NCBI GenBank assembly: GCA_013314815.1
Contig: JABUEY010000018.1
Location: forward strand, 1-41,978
DNA: 41,978 nt
Direction: 5' to 3'
Source: Syntrophobacteraceae bacterium
GTDB lineage: Bacteria > Desulfobacterota > Syntrophobacteria > Syntrophobacterales > Syntrophobacteraceae
This document shows positions 8,678 through 17,706 of this stretch, piece after piece. The stretch's first letter is position 1, and every line of letters starts with the position of its first letter. The notes beneath the pieces are model-generated. The model searched no databases. It was not told the DNA's origin and was given only the letters and a program-made list of their open reading frames with translations. Position numbers and translations under genes: made by a program.

Positions 8678-8710
8678 AACCGTTTCCCGAAATGGGGAAC
8701 GGTTTTTTTT
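8678..8710 (+). terminator. Riboswitch-controlled intrinsic terminator, abutting the thiF start
   Basis: An 11-bp stem (8678-8688 with 8694-8704, one G-U pair) closes a 5-nt loop and is followed by eight T residues ending at 8710. The thiF ATG begins at 8711, directly after the T tract. The GGGGA of the 3' arm is the only purine-rich ribosome-site candidate, so the same hairpin could also hide it. Confidence 0.92.
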
Positions 8711-9478
8711 ATGGCGTTACGTACCGGCCACCTGGATGAAATCGAAAGAAAGATCTACAGCCGGAACATCCTCATCCCGGAAGTGGGTGAAGCCGGTCAG
8801 GTCAAGCTTCTCGACAGCCGTGTTCTCGTCATCGGCCTGGGCGGCCTGGGGAGCCCCGCCCTCTATTACCTGGCCGCGAGCGGCATTGGAAAGATCGGCA
8901 TCGCCGACCACGATCGAGTCGACCTGTCCAACCTGCAGCGCCAGATTCTTCACGGGCACCGGGACGTGGGCAGGCAGAAGACCCAGTCCGCCGCGGAGAG
9001 CATCGCCCGCCTGAGAACCGATATCCGGCTGGACATTCACCCTTTCAAAATCACCAGTGAAAATGCACGGGACATCATAGCCGGGTATGACTTTGTTGTC
9101 GAGGCGACCGACAGCTTCGAGTCCAAATTCCTTGTTAACGATGCCTGTGTTGAATTGAGAAAACCGTACAGCCATGCGGGGGTCTTGGGAACTTTCGGAC
9201 AGACGATGACCGTGGTGCCCGGTGAGGGTCCTTGTTTTCGGTGCGTATTTGGCGAAGCACCTGCAGGGGGTGTTGTTGAAAGCACGGCGGAGGCGGGAGT
9301 TCTGGGATGCGTGGCGGGAGTCCTTGGCTCGCTGCAGGCCGCGGAGGCTGTCAAGTACCTGCTCGGCTGCGGCAGGCTGCTCGTCGGCAGGCTGCTCACC
9401 TTCGACGCACTGGCCATGACTTTCAGGGAAATCCAACTGCCGCCTGCCGGACGCTGCGGCATATGCGGGCCGCAATGA
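8711..9478 (+). CDS. thiF: ThiF/HesA/MoeB-family adenylyltransferase (ThiS activation)
   Basis: This E1-like enzyme should adenylate the C-terminal glycine of ThiS so that it can accept sulfur for thiazole synthesis. The ATP-binding motif VIGLGGLGSPALYYLA lies near residues 41-56, followed by DHDRVDLSNLQRQILH with the conserved Asp, Asn and Arg residues. Two Cys pairs, CFRC (near residue 175) and CGIC at the C terminus, are the usual structural zinc ligands. GVLGCVAGVLGSLQAAEAVK is the conserved crossover-loop region. ATG 8711 is chosen because an in-frame TTG at 8672 would put codons inside the terminator. It is the first gene of a thi operon under TPP-riboswitch control, which favours ThiF over MoeB. 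Confidence 0.9.
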   Translation: MALRTGHLDEIERKIYSRNILIPEVGEAGQVKLLDSRVLVIGLGGLGSPALYYLAASGIGKIGIADHDRVDLSNLQRQILHGHRDVGRQKTQSAAESIARLRTDIRLDIHPFKITSENARDIIAGYDFVVEATDSFESKFLVNDACVELRKPYSHAGVLGTFGQTMTVVPGEGPCFRCVFGEAPAGGVVESTAEAGVLGCVAGVLGSLQAAEAVKYLLGCGRLLVGRLLTFDALAMTFREIQLPPAGRCGICGPQ

Positions 9479-9571
9479 CGGCTTGAACCCGGGCACGGAC
9501 GCCCGGGCCGCCATGAGGTCGAGAAAAGCTTCCCTGACAATGAACGATCCACACCAGAGAGGTGAATCAAG

Positions 9572-10348
9572 ATGAACCAACCACTCGTTATAGCAGGCCG
9601 GACTTTCCATTCCCGGCTGCTGATGGGAACCGGCAAGTTTTCTTCTTCCGAGGTCATGAAGAACGCCCTGGAGGCATCGGGCACGGAAGTGGTCACCGTC
9701 GCACTCCGAAGAGTCGAACTCGACAATCCCCAGGACGATATCCTCAGTGCCATCGACACAAACCGCTATCTTCTGCTTCCGAACACTTCCGGAGCCAGGG
9801 ATGCGGCGGAAGCCGTACGCCTGGCCAGGCTCGCCCGTGCCGCAGGGTGCGGCTCCTGGGTCAAACTGGAAGTGACTCCCGATCCCCACTACCTGCTGCC
9901 CGACCCCGTCGAAACCCTCAAGGCGGCGGAGATCCTCATCCAGGACGGCTTCATCGTTTTGCCGTACATCCACGCCGACCCCATTCTTGCCAAGCGCCTC
10001 GAGGACATCGGCACGGCGACGGTCATGCCTCTCGGTTCCCCCATCGGCTCGAACAGGGGCATAAGGACAAGAGACGCCATCGAGATCATTATCGAGAAGG
10101 CCAACGTTCCGGTGGTGGTGGATGCGGGCCTGGGCGCTCCTTCCCACGCGGCCGAGGCCATGGAAATGGGAGCGGATGCCGTGCTGGTGAATACGGCCAT
10201 TGCCGTTGCAGGAGACCCCGAGTCGATGGCCCGGGCGTTCAAAAAGGGAGTGGAAGCAGGCAGGGAGGCATATCTTGCCGGTCTTGGACATTCCAAAAGA
10301 ACAGCGGAGGCATCCAGCCCTCTGACTGGTTTTCTGAGGTTGAACTGA
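9572..10348 (+). CDS. thiG: Thiazole synthase ThiG
   Basis: ThiG builds the thiazole phosphate ring from 1-deoxy-xylulose 5-phosphate, dehydroglycine and ThiS-thiocarboxylate. The sequence carries the family motifs [12 protein letters not shown] near residues 14-25, TVALRR, WVKLEV with the lysine that forms the Schiff base with the sugar (about residue 96), [28 protein letters not shown] and the phosphate-binding [22 protein letters not shown]. At 258 residues it is full length. AGAGGTGAATCAAG precedes the ATG. It starts 93 bp after thiF and ends one base before thiH begins. ThiH, encoded next, would supply dehydroglycine from tyrosine, as expected in an anaerobe. Confidence 0.97.
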   Translation: MNQPLVIAGRTFHSRLLMGTGKFSSSEVMKNALEASGTEVVTVALRRVELDNPQDDILSAIDTNRYLLLPNTSGARDAAEAVRLARLARAAGCGSWVKLEVTPDPHYLLPDPVETLKAAEILIQDGFIVLPYIHADPILAKRLEDIGTATVMPLGSPIGSNRGIRTRDAIEIIIEKANVPVVVDAGLGAPSHAAEAMEMGADAVLVNTAIAVAGDPESMARAFKKGVEAGREAYLAGLGHSKRTAEASSPLTGFLRLN

Positions 10349-10349
10349 A

Positions 10350-11465
10350 ATGAGTTTCTACGACCAGATCCAGGCGTTTGAATGGGCGGAAATCGGCAAG
10401 GTCATTGGTGAACGCACCAGCGATGATGTGGAAAGAGCCCTGGGCACCCGGCCCATGAACCTCGATTCACTCATCAGCCTGCTCTCCCCCGCCGCAGAAC
10501 CTTACCTCGAACAGATGGCCCGGGAAGCCCACCGTCTGACTCAACAGCGCTTCGGAAAGGTCATCGGCCTTTTTGCGCCGCTCTACCTTTCCAACGAATG
10601 CGTCAACGGCTGTGTTTACTGCGGCTTCAACGCGCGCAATCCCGTCGATCGCCTGACACTCACCGTGGACCAGGTGATGGCGGAAGCCCGGCATATCCGG
10701 GACATGGGTTTCAGGCACCTTCTGCTGGTTTCCGGGGAGGCGCCTCACATCGTCTCCATGGATTACCTCAAGGCGGTGGCGGATCGACTCGGCGAATGGT
10801 TCCCGTCTCTTTCCATCGAGATATACCCGCTGGACACGTCATCCTACGCGGAACTCATCGAGCATGGAGTGGACGGACTCATCGTCTACCAGGAAACCTA
10901 CGACAAAGACCTTTACGGACAGGTTCACCCGAGGGGAAAGAAGAGCGACTATCGCTGGAGGATCGAAACGCCGGACAGAGGCGGCACGGCGGGATTTCGC
11001 CGCCTGGGGCTGGGATCGCTCCTGGGTCTCAACGACTGGAGGACGGAAGGATTTTTCCTGGGCCTGCACGCCAGGTACCTGCAGAAGACTTACTGGAAGT
11101 CCCACATCAGCATTTCCTTTCCGCGGCTGAGACCTGCCGCCGGAGGCTTCCAGCCCAGGTTTCCCGTTTCCGACCGCAACCTGGTCCAACTGCTGACGGC
11201 GCTGCGCCTGTTTCTTCCCGATGCCGGATTCACCCTGTCCACCCGTGAACCCGCGACTCTTCGGAACCACCTCATCCCCCTCGGGATCACCCTCATGAGC
11301 GCCGGATCTCACACGGAACCCGGGGGCTACACGAACATCACCGATGCGGAGGCACAGTTCGAGATTGCTGACAGTCGTTCCCCCGAGGAAGTCGCGGGGG
11401 TACTCAGGCAGATGGGGTACGAACCGGTCTGGAAGGACTGGGACGCAGCTTTTCTACGCAGCTGA
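10350..11465 (+). CDS. thiH: 2-iminoacetate (dehydroglycine) synthase ThiH, radical SAM
   Basis: ThiH cleaves tyrosine with a 5'-deoxyadenosyl radical to give dehydroglycine for ThiG. The radical-SAM cluster motif CVNGCVYCGF (CX3CX2C) is at about residues 85-94, in the family setting YLSNECVNGCVYCGFNARNP. The LLVSGEAPH strand and EIYPLDTSSYAELIEHGVDGLIVYQETYD follow, and the C-terminal SAGSHTEPGGYT is typical of ThiH. Length (371 residues) is normal. The gene follows thiG with a single-base gap, and purine-rich GAGGTTGAACTGAA just upstream provides the ribosome site inside thiG. The oxygen-sensitive ThiH, rather than the oxygen-using ThiO, fits an anaerobic lifestyle. Confidence 0.97.
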   Translation: MSFYDQIQAFEWAEIGKVIGERTSDDVERALGTRPMNLDSLISLLSPAAEPYLEQMAREAHRLTQQRFGKVIGLFAPLYLSNECVNGCVYCGFNARNPVDRLTLTVDQVMAEARHIRDMGFRHLLLVSGEAPHIVSMDYLKAVADRLGEWFPSLSIEIYPLDTSSYAELIEHGVDGLIVYQETYDKDLYGQVHPRGKKSDYRWRIETPDRGGTAGFRRLGLGSLLGLNDWRTEGFFLGLHARYLQKTYWKSHISISFPRLRPAAGGFQPRFPVSDRNLVQLLTALRLFLPDAGFTLSTREPATLRNHLIPLGITLMSAGSHTEPGGYTNITDAEAQFEIADSRSPEEVAGVLRQMGYEPVWKDWDAAFLRS

Positions 11466-11528
11466 AGCTTCTCGGGGAGGCACGGCCTCGGAACGCACTC
11501 TTCGCGCGGTCAACAGGAAAACCACCCA

Positions 11529-11729
11529 ATGGAAATCATCTTGAACGGCCAAAAGCAAGTTTTCTCCGAACCCCTCACCGTGGCCGGGCTCCTCGACCGG
11601 CTGGGAATCCACCCGAAATCGATCGTGGTCGAAAAGAACCTGGATATCGTGGACAGGGAGAACTTCGAGAGGGAAACCATCCGGGACGGCGATACCGTGG
11701 AGATCATCCGGCTGGTTGGAGGAGGTTAG
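11529..11729 (+). CDS. thiS: Sulfur carrier protein ThiS
   Basis: A 66-residue ubiquitin-fold protein that carries the thiazole sulfur as a C-terminal thiocarboxylate. It starts MEIILNG, contains the LLDRLGI helix and a late DGDTVEIIRLVGGG, ending in the required Gly-Gly (here three glycines). It would be adenylated by the thiF product and would donate sulfur to ThiG. It ends immediately before the thiE ATG, with the Gly codons GGAGGAGG also serving as the thiE ribosome site. In many bacteria thiS comes before thiG; here it lies after thiH. Confidence 0.95.
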   Translation: MEIILNGQKQVFSEPLTVAGLLDRLGIHPKSIVVEKNLDIVDRENFERETIRDGDTVEIIRLVGGG

Positions 11730-12380
11730 ATGAACAGGGAGATGAGAAAAGTCCTGTTTCGCCAGGTGGATTTGTACCCGGTGACATGTGAACGCCTGTC
11801 GGCGGGAAGGTCGAACCTGGAAGTACTCGATGCCGTTATCCACGGCGGCGCCCGGATCATTCAGCTTCGGGAAAAGGAGCTTTCATCCAGGGAACTCTAC
11901 GCCATGGCTCAGAAGTTCAGGGAGGAAACGGCCAGATCCGGAGTCCTGCTTATCATCAACGACCACCTGGACATCGCTCTTGCCGTCGGCGCGGACGGAG
12001 TCCATCTCGGCCAGGACGATCTCCCTCTTCAGGCGGCCCGGCGCATCGCCCCCGAGCTGCTCATCGGCATTTCCACGCACTCCCTCGATGAAGCGCTGGA
12101 AGCTCAACGAGGCGGCGCGGACTATGTCAACATCGGTCCCATCTTTTCCACCCAAACCAAGGAGCACGTGGGAAGATCCCTCGGACCCGAAGCGATCACC
12201 GAGATCGGGGGCAGGCTGGAACTTCCGTTCTCCGTCATGGGCGGCATCAACGATTCCAACATCGACGAGGTGCTGCAAAGGGGGGCGCGAAGAATCGCCG
12301 TGGTCACCGCGGTGACCCGGGCACCCGACATCGCTGAAGCCGTGCGGTCGCTCAGGGAGCGAATCAGGCGTTGTGTTTAG
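11730..12380 (+). CDS. thiE: Thiamin-phosphate synthase ThiE
   Basis: ThiE couples the thiazole phosphate to hydroxymethylpyrimidine pyrophosphate, giving thiamin phosphate. The TIM-barrel motifs are clear: GGARIIQLREKELSSRE near residues 39-55 (substrate-binding QLR and K), LLIINDHLDIALAVGADGVHLGQDDLP (Mg-binding Asp residues), IGISTHSLDEA, YVNIGPIFSTQTK with the phosphate and pyrimidine loop, and VMGGIN. Length is 216 residues, normal. It is the last gene of the operon and is directly adjacent to thiS. thiC and thiD, for the pyrimidine half, are not in this window. Confidence 0.96.
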   Translation: MNREMRKVLFRQVDLYPVTCERLSAGRSNLEVLDAVIHGGARIIQLREKELSSRELYAMAQKFREETARSGVLLIINDHLDIALAVGADGVHLGQDDLPLQAARRIAPELLIGISTHSLDEALEAQRGGADYVNIGPIFSTQTKEHVGRSLGPEAITEIGGRLELPFSVMGGINDSNIDEVLQRGARRIAVVTAVTRAPDIAEAVRSLRERIRRCV

Positions 12381-12472
12381 ACGAGTGAATCTCGATCCGC
12401 TGGGTCGATGAAAGCCGATAACGAGGTGGTCAGCCTTCCGGGAATCCTGGAAGTCTTTTCAGGGAGAGCGCC

Positions 12473-13207
12473 TTATTCCTTCGCACGGTTGACCGAGTGG
12501 TAGGCCAGCACGAAAAGGACCGTACCGATTCCTGCCAGCAGAAGAAGGGAATCGGAATCGGGAGGCAGACCGAACGCGCTTTTTCGGATGGACGCAGCGG
12601 CATGTGTGAGGGGAAGGAAGTTGAGGATACTTTGAACCCAGGAAGGCATACGGTCCACCGGGAAGAAGGTGCCTCCCAGGAACGACATGGGGGTGATGAA
12701 GAAGTTGGTGAGCAGGGCCTGGTCGGCATGGGACTTGACGAGCATGGCCAGTCCGACTGCCAGGGACGCGAACAGGTAGCTGTTCAGGATCACCGAAATC
12801 CAGAAAAAATGATCGTAGTTCAGGGTTACTCCGGAAAGAAATGCAATAACAAGGATCACCACGACGGAAAGCAAAGCGCGCGTGATCCCTGCCAGGACTT
12901 CTCCAGTCACGTAGGCGATGTTGCGAATCGGAGCGGCCTGGAATTCTTCGAAGATACGCCAGTAGAACCGGGCGATGTTGATTTCGCTCGCAATGGCGAA
13001 TGCCTGGGTCATGCTGTTCATGGCGATGAGACCGGGGATAAGGAATTCGAGATACGGGCGCCCTTCCACCATGACGTCCTGCCCCATTCCAAGGCCGAAA
13101 GCGATGAGGTAAAGGAGGGGACCTACGGACATGGATGCGAGCTGCCTGAAGAATTTCTTCTTCAGGATCAGGAGCTCCCTCTGGTAGATGGCAAGACATC
13201 CTCTCAT
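12473..13207 (-). CDS. ABC-2 type transporter permease
   Basis: A 244-residue integral membrane protein with about six hydrophobic segments and the ABC-2/NodJ-DrrB pattern: an N-terminal RELLILKKKFFRQLASMSVGPLLYLIAFGLG, the central FLIPGLIAMNSMTQAFAIASE, and the late FFITPMSFLGGTFFPVDRMPSWVQ motif typical of drug, polysaccharide or lipid exporters. Its ATG overlaps the end of the ATPase gene by 4 bp, so the two form an exporter that would work as a dimer of each. The substrate cannot be told from the sequence. The gene converges with thiE. Confidence 0.9.
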   Translation of the reverse strand: MRGCLAIYQRELLILKKKFFRQLASMSVGPLLYLIAFGLGMGQDVMVEGRPYLEFLIPGLIAMNSMTQAFAIASEINIARFYWRIFEEFQAAPIRNIAYVTGEVLAGITRALLSVVVILVIAFLSGVTLNYDHFFWISVILNSYLFASLAVGLAMLVKSHADQALLTNFFITPMSFLGGTFFPVDRMPSWVQSILNFLPLTHAAASIRKSAFGLPPDSDSLLLLAGIGTVLFVLAYHSVNRAKE

Positions 13208-14043
13208 GGCTGAACCTTCTTCCCCGTTGCGGCTATGAACACATCCTCGAGATTCACCCTTCGAAGAGAGAAGCTGCCTCTCTGGTGGGCCACGTGCCTG
13301 TTTGCCTCGTCTCGATCCTTGAAGTACACCGTCTCCATCTCGCCGTTGACGATCCGGTCCAAGGCCCAGGCTCCCAAGCGCGACATGAGGTTTTGAGGCG
13401 TATCCACCGCAACGATGGAACCTTCGTTGAGAAAAGCCACCCGTTCGGCAAGGAATTCCGCTTCTTCGATATAGTGCGTGGTAAGGAATATGGTGGCGCC
13501 CCTCTGCTGGATCTTCTTGATGAGACTCCAGATGCGCCTGCGGATGGCTGGATCCAGCCCGACGGTCGGTTCGTCGAGAAAGAGGATCCCGGGAGAGTGC
13601 ATCAGGGCCCGTGCCACCATGACCCTGCGTTTCATCCCCCCCGAGAGCTGCTTGACGGGGCTTTTCATCCTGTCCCGGATTTCCACGTAATCCAGGAGTT
13701 CGAGGATCCTCGATTTGCGTTCCTGTCGAGGCATATGAAAGAGTTTGCCGTGGATATTCAGATTTTCGTAAACGGTCAGTTCATGGTCGAGGTTAATCGT
13801 CTGGGGAACAAGCCCGCACTGCCTCTTGGCGTCCAGGGACTGCCTGGTGATATGGAAACCGTTGAGATACGCATCGCCGGAGGTCGGGTACGCCAGGCCT
13901 GTGAGGATCTTGATCGTAGTGGTCTTGCCTGACCCGTTGGGACCCAGGTAAGCGAAAAGCTCGCCGGCAGCCACGTGGAGATTCACACCCTTGAGTGCCT
14001 GGACTGTCTTGTAATTCTTTGTGAGATTTTCTATTCTAATCAT
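13204..14043 (-). CDS. ABC transporter ATP-binding protein (ABC-2 exporter)
   Basis: The nucleotide-binding subunit for the permease encoded just downstream. Walker A GPNGSGKTTT lies near residues 34-43, the Q-loop in CGLVPQ, the signature LSGGMKRR near 135, Walker B ILFLDEPTVGLDP, and the H-loop in FLTTHYIEEAE. The last 60 residues are the variable C-terminal extension of CcmA/DrrA-type proteins, ending in VNLEDVFIAATG. At 279 residues it is shorter than many DrrA proteins but complete. The gene begins 400 bp left of the divergent activase operon. Confidence 0.93.
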   Translation of the reverse strand: MIRIENLTKNYKTVQALKGVNLHVAAGELFAYLGPNGSGKTTTIKILTGLAYPTSGDAYLNGFHITRQSLDAKRQCGLVPQTINLDHELTVYENLNIHGKLFHMPRQERKSRILELLDYVEIRDRMKSPVKQLSGGMKRRVMVARALMHSPGILFLDEPTVGLDPAIRRRIWSLIKKIQQRGATIFLTTHYIEEAEFLAERVAFLNEGSIVAVDTPQNLMSRLGAWALDRIVNGEMETVYFKDRDEANRHVAHQRGSFSLRRVNLEDVFIAATGKKVQP

Positions 14044-14340
14044 GAGACTGGTTTCATGGCTGCGGCTGCGATTCGACCGAAGAGATATCGGAATGGTCCT
14101 GTATACATCGCGCTCATGTGAAATTCTGACCGAACGTCTTCCTCAGAAGCTGCCGACTCTTGAAGCTCCACGATGCATAAGAGCATAAAAGAAGCCCGGG
14201 ATCGAAGGATACCTGTTCCAGGCACCGGGCGCACTTTCGTCCGTGCAGCCGCGTCGGCCCGGTGCCCCCTTTTGCACGGTTCGGGAGGATGGTGGAAGCT
14301 CCCTCCGCGTCTATGCCCGATTCGATGCAATTTGGCTTTT
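14044..14340. other. Divergent intergenic region, no gene seen
   Basis: About 400 bp separate the ABC exporter from the activase promoter. I see no convincing reading frame, tRNA or riboswitch fold. It contains a GC-rich CACCGGGCGC / GCCCGGTGC pairing possibility (around 14221-14267) but no T-tract. Confidence 0.4.
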
Positions 14341-14355
14341 ACACATCACATGTGT
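14341..14355. promoter_or_regulatory. Perfect inverted repeat, possible operator
   Basis: ACACAT-CAC-ATGTGT forms perfect 6-bp arms around 3 bp, 90 bp upstream of the activase promoter. It could be a binding site for a dimeric regulator; which one is unknown. Confidence 0.3.
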
Positions 14356-14444
14356 CAAGGAAGTTTTTCACCGGCCCGGCCCGTCGAAGAGGATGGCGCT
14401 GCCGGAAAGGCGGTGAATGCAGACTGCATGCACAATCATAAAGA

Positions 14445-14473
14445 TTGAACAATCCCGGCAAAGAATTTATATT
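14445..14473 (+). promoter_or_regulatory. Candidate sigma70 promoter of the activase operon
   Basis: TTGAAC (14445-14450) and TATATT (14468-14473) are 17 bp apart. The start point would fall near 14480, 70 nt before ATG 14550. The TTG of the -35 box is in frame with the gene, which argues against using it as a start codon. Confidence 0.65.
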
Positions 14474-14549
14474 ACACCCACTTCGGACTGATGAAAACTC
14501 AGGGTCGATGATCTGGAATCGGAATTATCGGAGTCAAAGGAAACAACAT

Positions 14550-17500
14550 ATGGAATATGATGTAGGGATAGATGTAGGTTCGATAAGCATCAATTGCGTC
14601 ATGATCGACGATCATGGAAAGGTGGTTTATGAGGCCCCTTACCTTCGTCATTTCGGTCTTGTCTTCGAAGAAGTTCACAAGCTCCTCAAGCACATCGCCA
14701 GCCTGTCTTTTCACCCCGGCATCTCCGGCATACGATCGGTGTCGTTCACTGGAGTCCAGGGGCAGCTTATAGCGGAAGCCCTGTCCGCTCCGTTCGAGGT
14801 GGAGACCATCTGCCAGGTGCTCGGAGCCATCCAGGTCGTTCCAGGCGTGAGGACCATCATCGCCATAGGGGGCCAGGACGCCGCTTTGTTCCAGCTTGCC
14901 CACAGTGATGATCAATGGCACCTCGAGGCGTTTAACATGAACGGCCCTTGCGCTTCAGGAACGGGATCATTCATCGATCAGCAGGCGGAGCGCCTGGCCC
15001 AGTCCATGTACGGCGCCGATTTTCATATGAGCCAGGAAAAGCTGCAGCAGACTCTCGAAGACTTCATCAACCTCGGCCTGCAAAGCACCTACCCCGCTCC
15101 CGTCGCCTGCCGTTGCACCGTTTTCACCAAGTCCGACATGATCCACCTGCAGAACAAGGGGGAGAGCCTGCCCAACATCATCGCGGGGCTGCACTTCGGC
15201 AACGCCGCCAATTACATGAGCACCATAGTCGGGAACCGGGAACTCGACGATCCCATCGTCTTCATCGGCGGCATGGCGTCCAACAGTCTCCAGGTGCGGG
15301 CCTTCCAGCACTATTTCCCGAAAATCCAGGTTCCCCCGATGCATACCTCCCTCGGTGCTCTCGGCATTGCACTTCACACCCGGAAACAGAAGCTGCGCAA
15401 CCGGGTCGATCCAAGTCAACTCGAACGCAAGGTACACCATACCACCCAATCCTTTGCGCATGCCGAACGCCTCGAACTCAAACTCACCCGGTTCAACCCC
15501 GACAATTCCCTCTCTCCCTGGGCGGCCAGGCAGAAGAAACCCGTGCAGGCCTGCCTGGGAGTCGACGTCGGTTCGACCACTACCAAGTATGCTCTCATCG
15601 ACGACGACGGTCGGATCCTTCACAAATGCTATGTGCCCACCCGCGGCAAACCCATCGAAGTCACCCAGGGGCTTCTTCAAACCCTGCTGGACGCCGTGGG
15701 GCGAAAAGTGCGCCTTTCCGCCATCGCCACAACGGGCTCCGGACGCAATGTCGTGGGAGACTTTCTCAGCGCCGACCTCATCATCGACGAAATCACGGCT
15801 CATGCCAGGGGCGCGGTGGAGGTGGATCCGGAGATCGATACGATCTTTGAAATCGGAGGACAGGATTCAAAGTACATCCGAATCGAGAACACTCACCCTC
15901 TTGATTTTGACATGAACAAGGTCTGTGCGGCCGGCACGGGCAGCTTCCTGCACGAACTCGCCAACAAGATGAAAATCAACATCGTGCAGGAATTCCAGGA
16001 AATCGCCCTTTCCTCCCAGGCGCCCATCCACCTTGCCGAACGCTGCACCGTGTTCATGGAATCGGATCTTGTGAGCTACGCCCAGAAGGGAGCCCGCCGC
16101 GAAGACCTTATTGCCGGCCTGTGCTACGCCATTGTCTACAACTATCTCAACCGGGTGGTCGAGAAGCGCTACGTGGGCCAGCGCATCATGTTCCTCGGCG
16201 GACCGTCGCTCAACGAAGGCATCGTGGCTGCCTTCGAAAAGGTGCTCCAGAGGCCCATCCTCGTACCCAGGCACCGGGAGGTCATGGGGGCTTATGGAGC
16301 CGCCCTCGCGGTGAGGGAGCTCGTTCAGAGAGAGGAAATCCCCGAGCGGGTGCGGGATCTCGAAGGGCTGGCGCGCGTCAAGGTGGACTTTTTCGAGTCG
16401 ATATGCCGCGCGGATAAGAAATGCCACAACGAATGCAAACTGAAGGTTTACAACTTTGGGGCGCACAAGAGCGTCTGGGGGGGAGACTGCGGCCGATACG
16501 AACACAGCCGCACGGACACCCTGAAGCAGACCAATCACATCCTGGAACGCCAGCAACTCTTCCTGGAGGTTCTTGCCGAGAAGGGAATCGTTCCGGGGGA
16601 CCTTGCCGGCCAGTCGGGCCGTTCCGGACCCACAATCGGCATTCCTTTCGCCCTCCATACACTGGAATGGGGCGTCTTCTGGGCCCACCTTTTCGCGGAA
16701 CTGGGCTATTCGGTTTTGATGAGCCCTCGTTCGAACAACGCCCTGGCCCTGTCGGGCGTCGAGAGCATGACCTGTGAAACCTGTTTTCCCGTCAAGGTAT
16801 TCCACGGCCACGTCCGCTACCTGTTGGACAGGGCAGAGTACCTCTTCCTGCCGAACGTGATCAACATGCCGACGCCGGAGACGCGGGAAATGGGATTCCT
16901 CTGTCCCCTGGTCGAGAGCTCTCAGTACATGGTCAAGGCCGCCTTCGAGATTGCCGACGACAAGATTATCCGTCCCACTCTATACTTGAAGCACGGACCT
17001 GGCGGGCTGGTGCGTTCGTTCATGGCAGCTTTTCCCGGAAGCCTGAAACCGGACACGCCTCGTCTTGAGGAGGCGGTTCGAAAGGCATGGGACCGGCAGG
17101 CAGCCTTCAAGAAGCGCCTGGTTGAACGTGGCAGGGAGGTTCTGGACTCGACTCCGTCGGCTGAACCCGTCTGGATTGTGACGGGGCGGCCGTATAACCT
17201 GTATGACGAGCGTCTGAACCTGCAACTGGGAAGACAACTGGCCAGGCTCGGCATCAAGGCCGTCCCCCTGGATTACCTGGACCTCGATTCTGAACCGCTC
17301 AAGGATTTCCCCAATATGTACTGGGGCCTGGGTTCGAAAATCCTCAGAGCAGCCCGGCAGATTGCTCGCACGCGAAACTGGTACGGAGTTCACCTGACCA
17401 ATTTCAGCTGCGGAGCCGATTCATTTGTCGAGCATTTCTATCGTCACATGCTCCGGGGAAAACCGTCCCTGATCCTCGAACTGGACGAACACAGCGCGGT

Positions 17501-17615
17501 GGCGGGTCTGCTCACCCGCATCGAAGCCTACCGAAACGTTGTGAAGAACCTCCAGCGAAAACAGGACGGGAGTTCCTCCGAATCTCAAATGCCGCTTGAA
17601 GCCTTGTGCCAGTAG
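14550..17615 (+). CDS. Double-ASKHA CoA-substrate-specific enzyme activase with C-terminal FeS domain
   Basis: A 1021-residue protein of the BadF/BadG/BcrA/HgdC activase superfamily, ATP-driven electron donors with a [4Fe-4S] cluster. It has two ASKHA ATPase domains: the first starts DVGIDVGSISINCVMIDD (residue 4 on) with NGPCASGTGSF and ACRCTVFTKSD; the second starts CLGVDVGSTTTKYALIDDDG (about residue 340) with CAAGTGSFLHE and AERCTVFMESD. The Cys in each pair are the expected cluster ligands. The C-terminal part (from about 610) has a Cys-rich CRADKKCHNECKLKVYNF segment, CETCFPVK, and the DUF2229-like region. AAAGGAAA lies 9 nt before ATG 14550. It would hand electrons to the HgdB-like protein encoded next; the substrate is unknown. 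Known relatives activate 2-hydroxyacyl-CoA dehydratases or double-cubane-cluster proteins. Confidence 0.88.
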   Translation: MEYDVGIDVGSISINCVMIDDHGKVVYEAPYLRHFGLVFEEVHKLLKHIASLSFHPGISGIRSVSFTGVQGQLIAEALSAPFEVETICQVLGAIQVVPGVRTIIAIGGQDAALFQLAHSDDQWHLEAFNMNGPCASGTGSFIDQQAERLAQSMYGADFHMSQEKLQQTLEDFINLGLQSTYPAPVACRCTVFTKSDMIHLQNKGESLPNIIAGLHFGNAANYMSTIVGNRELDDPIVFIGGMASNSLQVRAFQHYFPKIQVPPMHTSLGALGIALHTRKQKLRNRVDPSQLERKVHHTTQSFAHAERLELKLTRFNPDNSLSPWAARQKKPVQACLGVDVGSTTTKYALIDDDGRILHKCYVPTRGKPIEVTQGLLQTLLDAVGRKVRLSAIATTGSGRNVVGDFLSADLIIDEITAHARGAVEVDPEIDTIFEIGGQDSKYIRIENTHPLDFDMNKVCAAGTGSFLHELANKMKINIVQEFQEIALSSQAPIHLAERCTVFMESDLVSYAQKGARREDLIAGLCYAIVYNYLNRVVEKRYVGQRIMFLGGPSLNEGIVAAFEKVLQRPILVPRHREVMGAYGAALAVRELVQREEIPERVRDLEGLARVKVDFFESICRADKKCHNECKLKVYNFGAHKSVWGGDCGRYEHSRTDTLKQTNHILERQQLFLEVLAEKGIVPGDLAGQSGRSGPTIGIPFALHTLEWGVFWAHLFAELGYSVLMSPRSNNALALSGVESMTCETCFPVKVFHGHVRYLLDRAEYLFLPNVINMPTPETREMGFLCPLVESSQYMVKAAFEIADDKIIRPTLYLKHGPGGLVRSFMAAFPGSLKPDTPRLEEAVRKAWDRQAAFKKRLVERGREVLDSTPSAEPVWIVTGRPYNLYDERLNLQLGRQLARLGIKAVPLDYLDLDSEPLKDFPNMYWGLGSKILRAARQIARTRNWYGVHLTNFSCGADSFVEHFYRHMLRGKPSLILELDEHSAVAGLLTRIEAYRNVVKNLQRKQDGSSSESQMPLEALCQ

Positions 17616-17706
17616 GAATCGACTCGGTGAACCCGGTTTTCGAATTTGACCGTTTTATCTGCTGCGCTTCCGGCGCGGCAGTCATCTTATTCATGGGAAG
17701 ACCCGC

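Noticed and set aside
8672-8710. Upstream TTG start for thiF
   Set aside because: It would translate the terminator stem and T-tract. ATG 8711 starts the conserved protein.
8717-10291. 524-residue minus-strand frame across thiF and thiG
   Set aside because: Both plus-strand genes are certain by motif; the antisense frame has no domain.
14200-14270. GC-rich pairing stretch that might be a tRNA or structured RNA
   Set aside because: No cloverleaf, T-loop or anticodon arm could be laid out, and no known RNA motif was recognised.
14445-14549. Upstream TTG extension of the activase
   Set aside because: The TTG falls in a -35 box and the added 35 residues do not resemble the family; ATG 14550 has a ribosome site.
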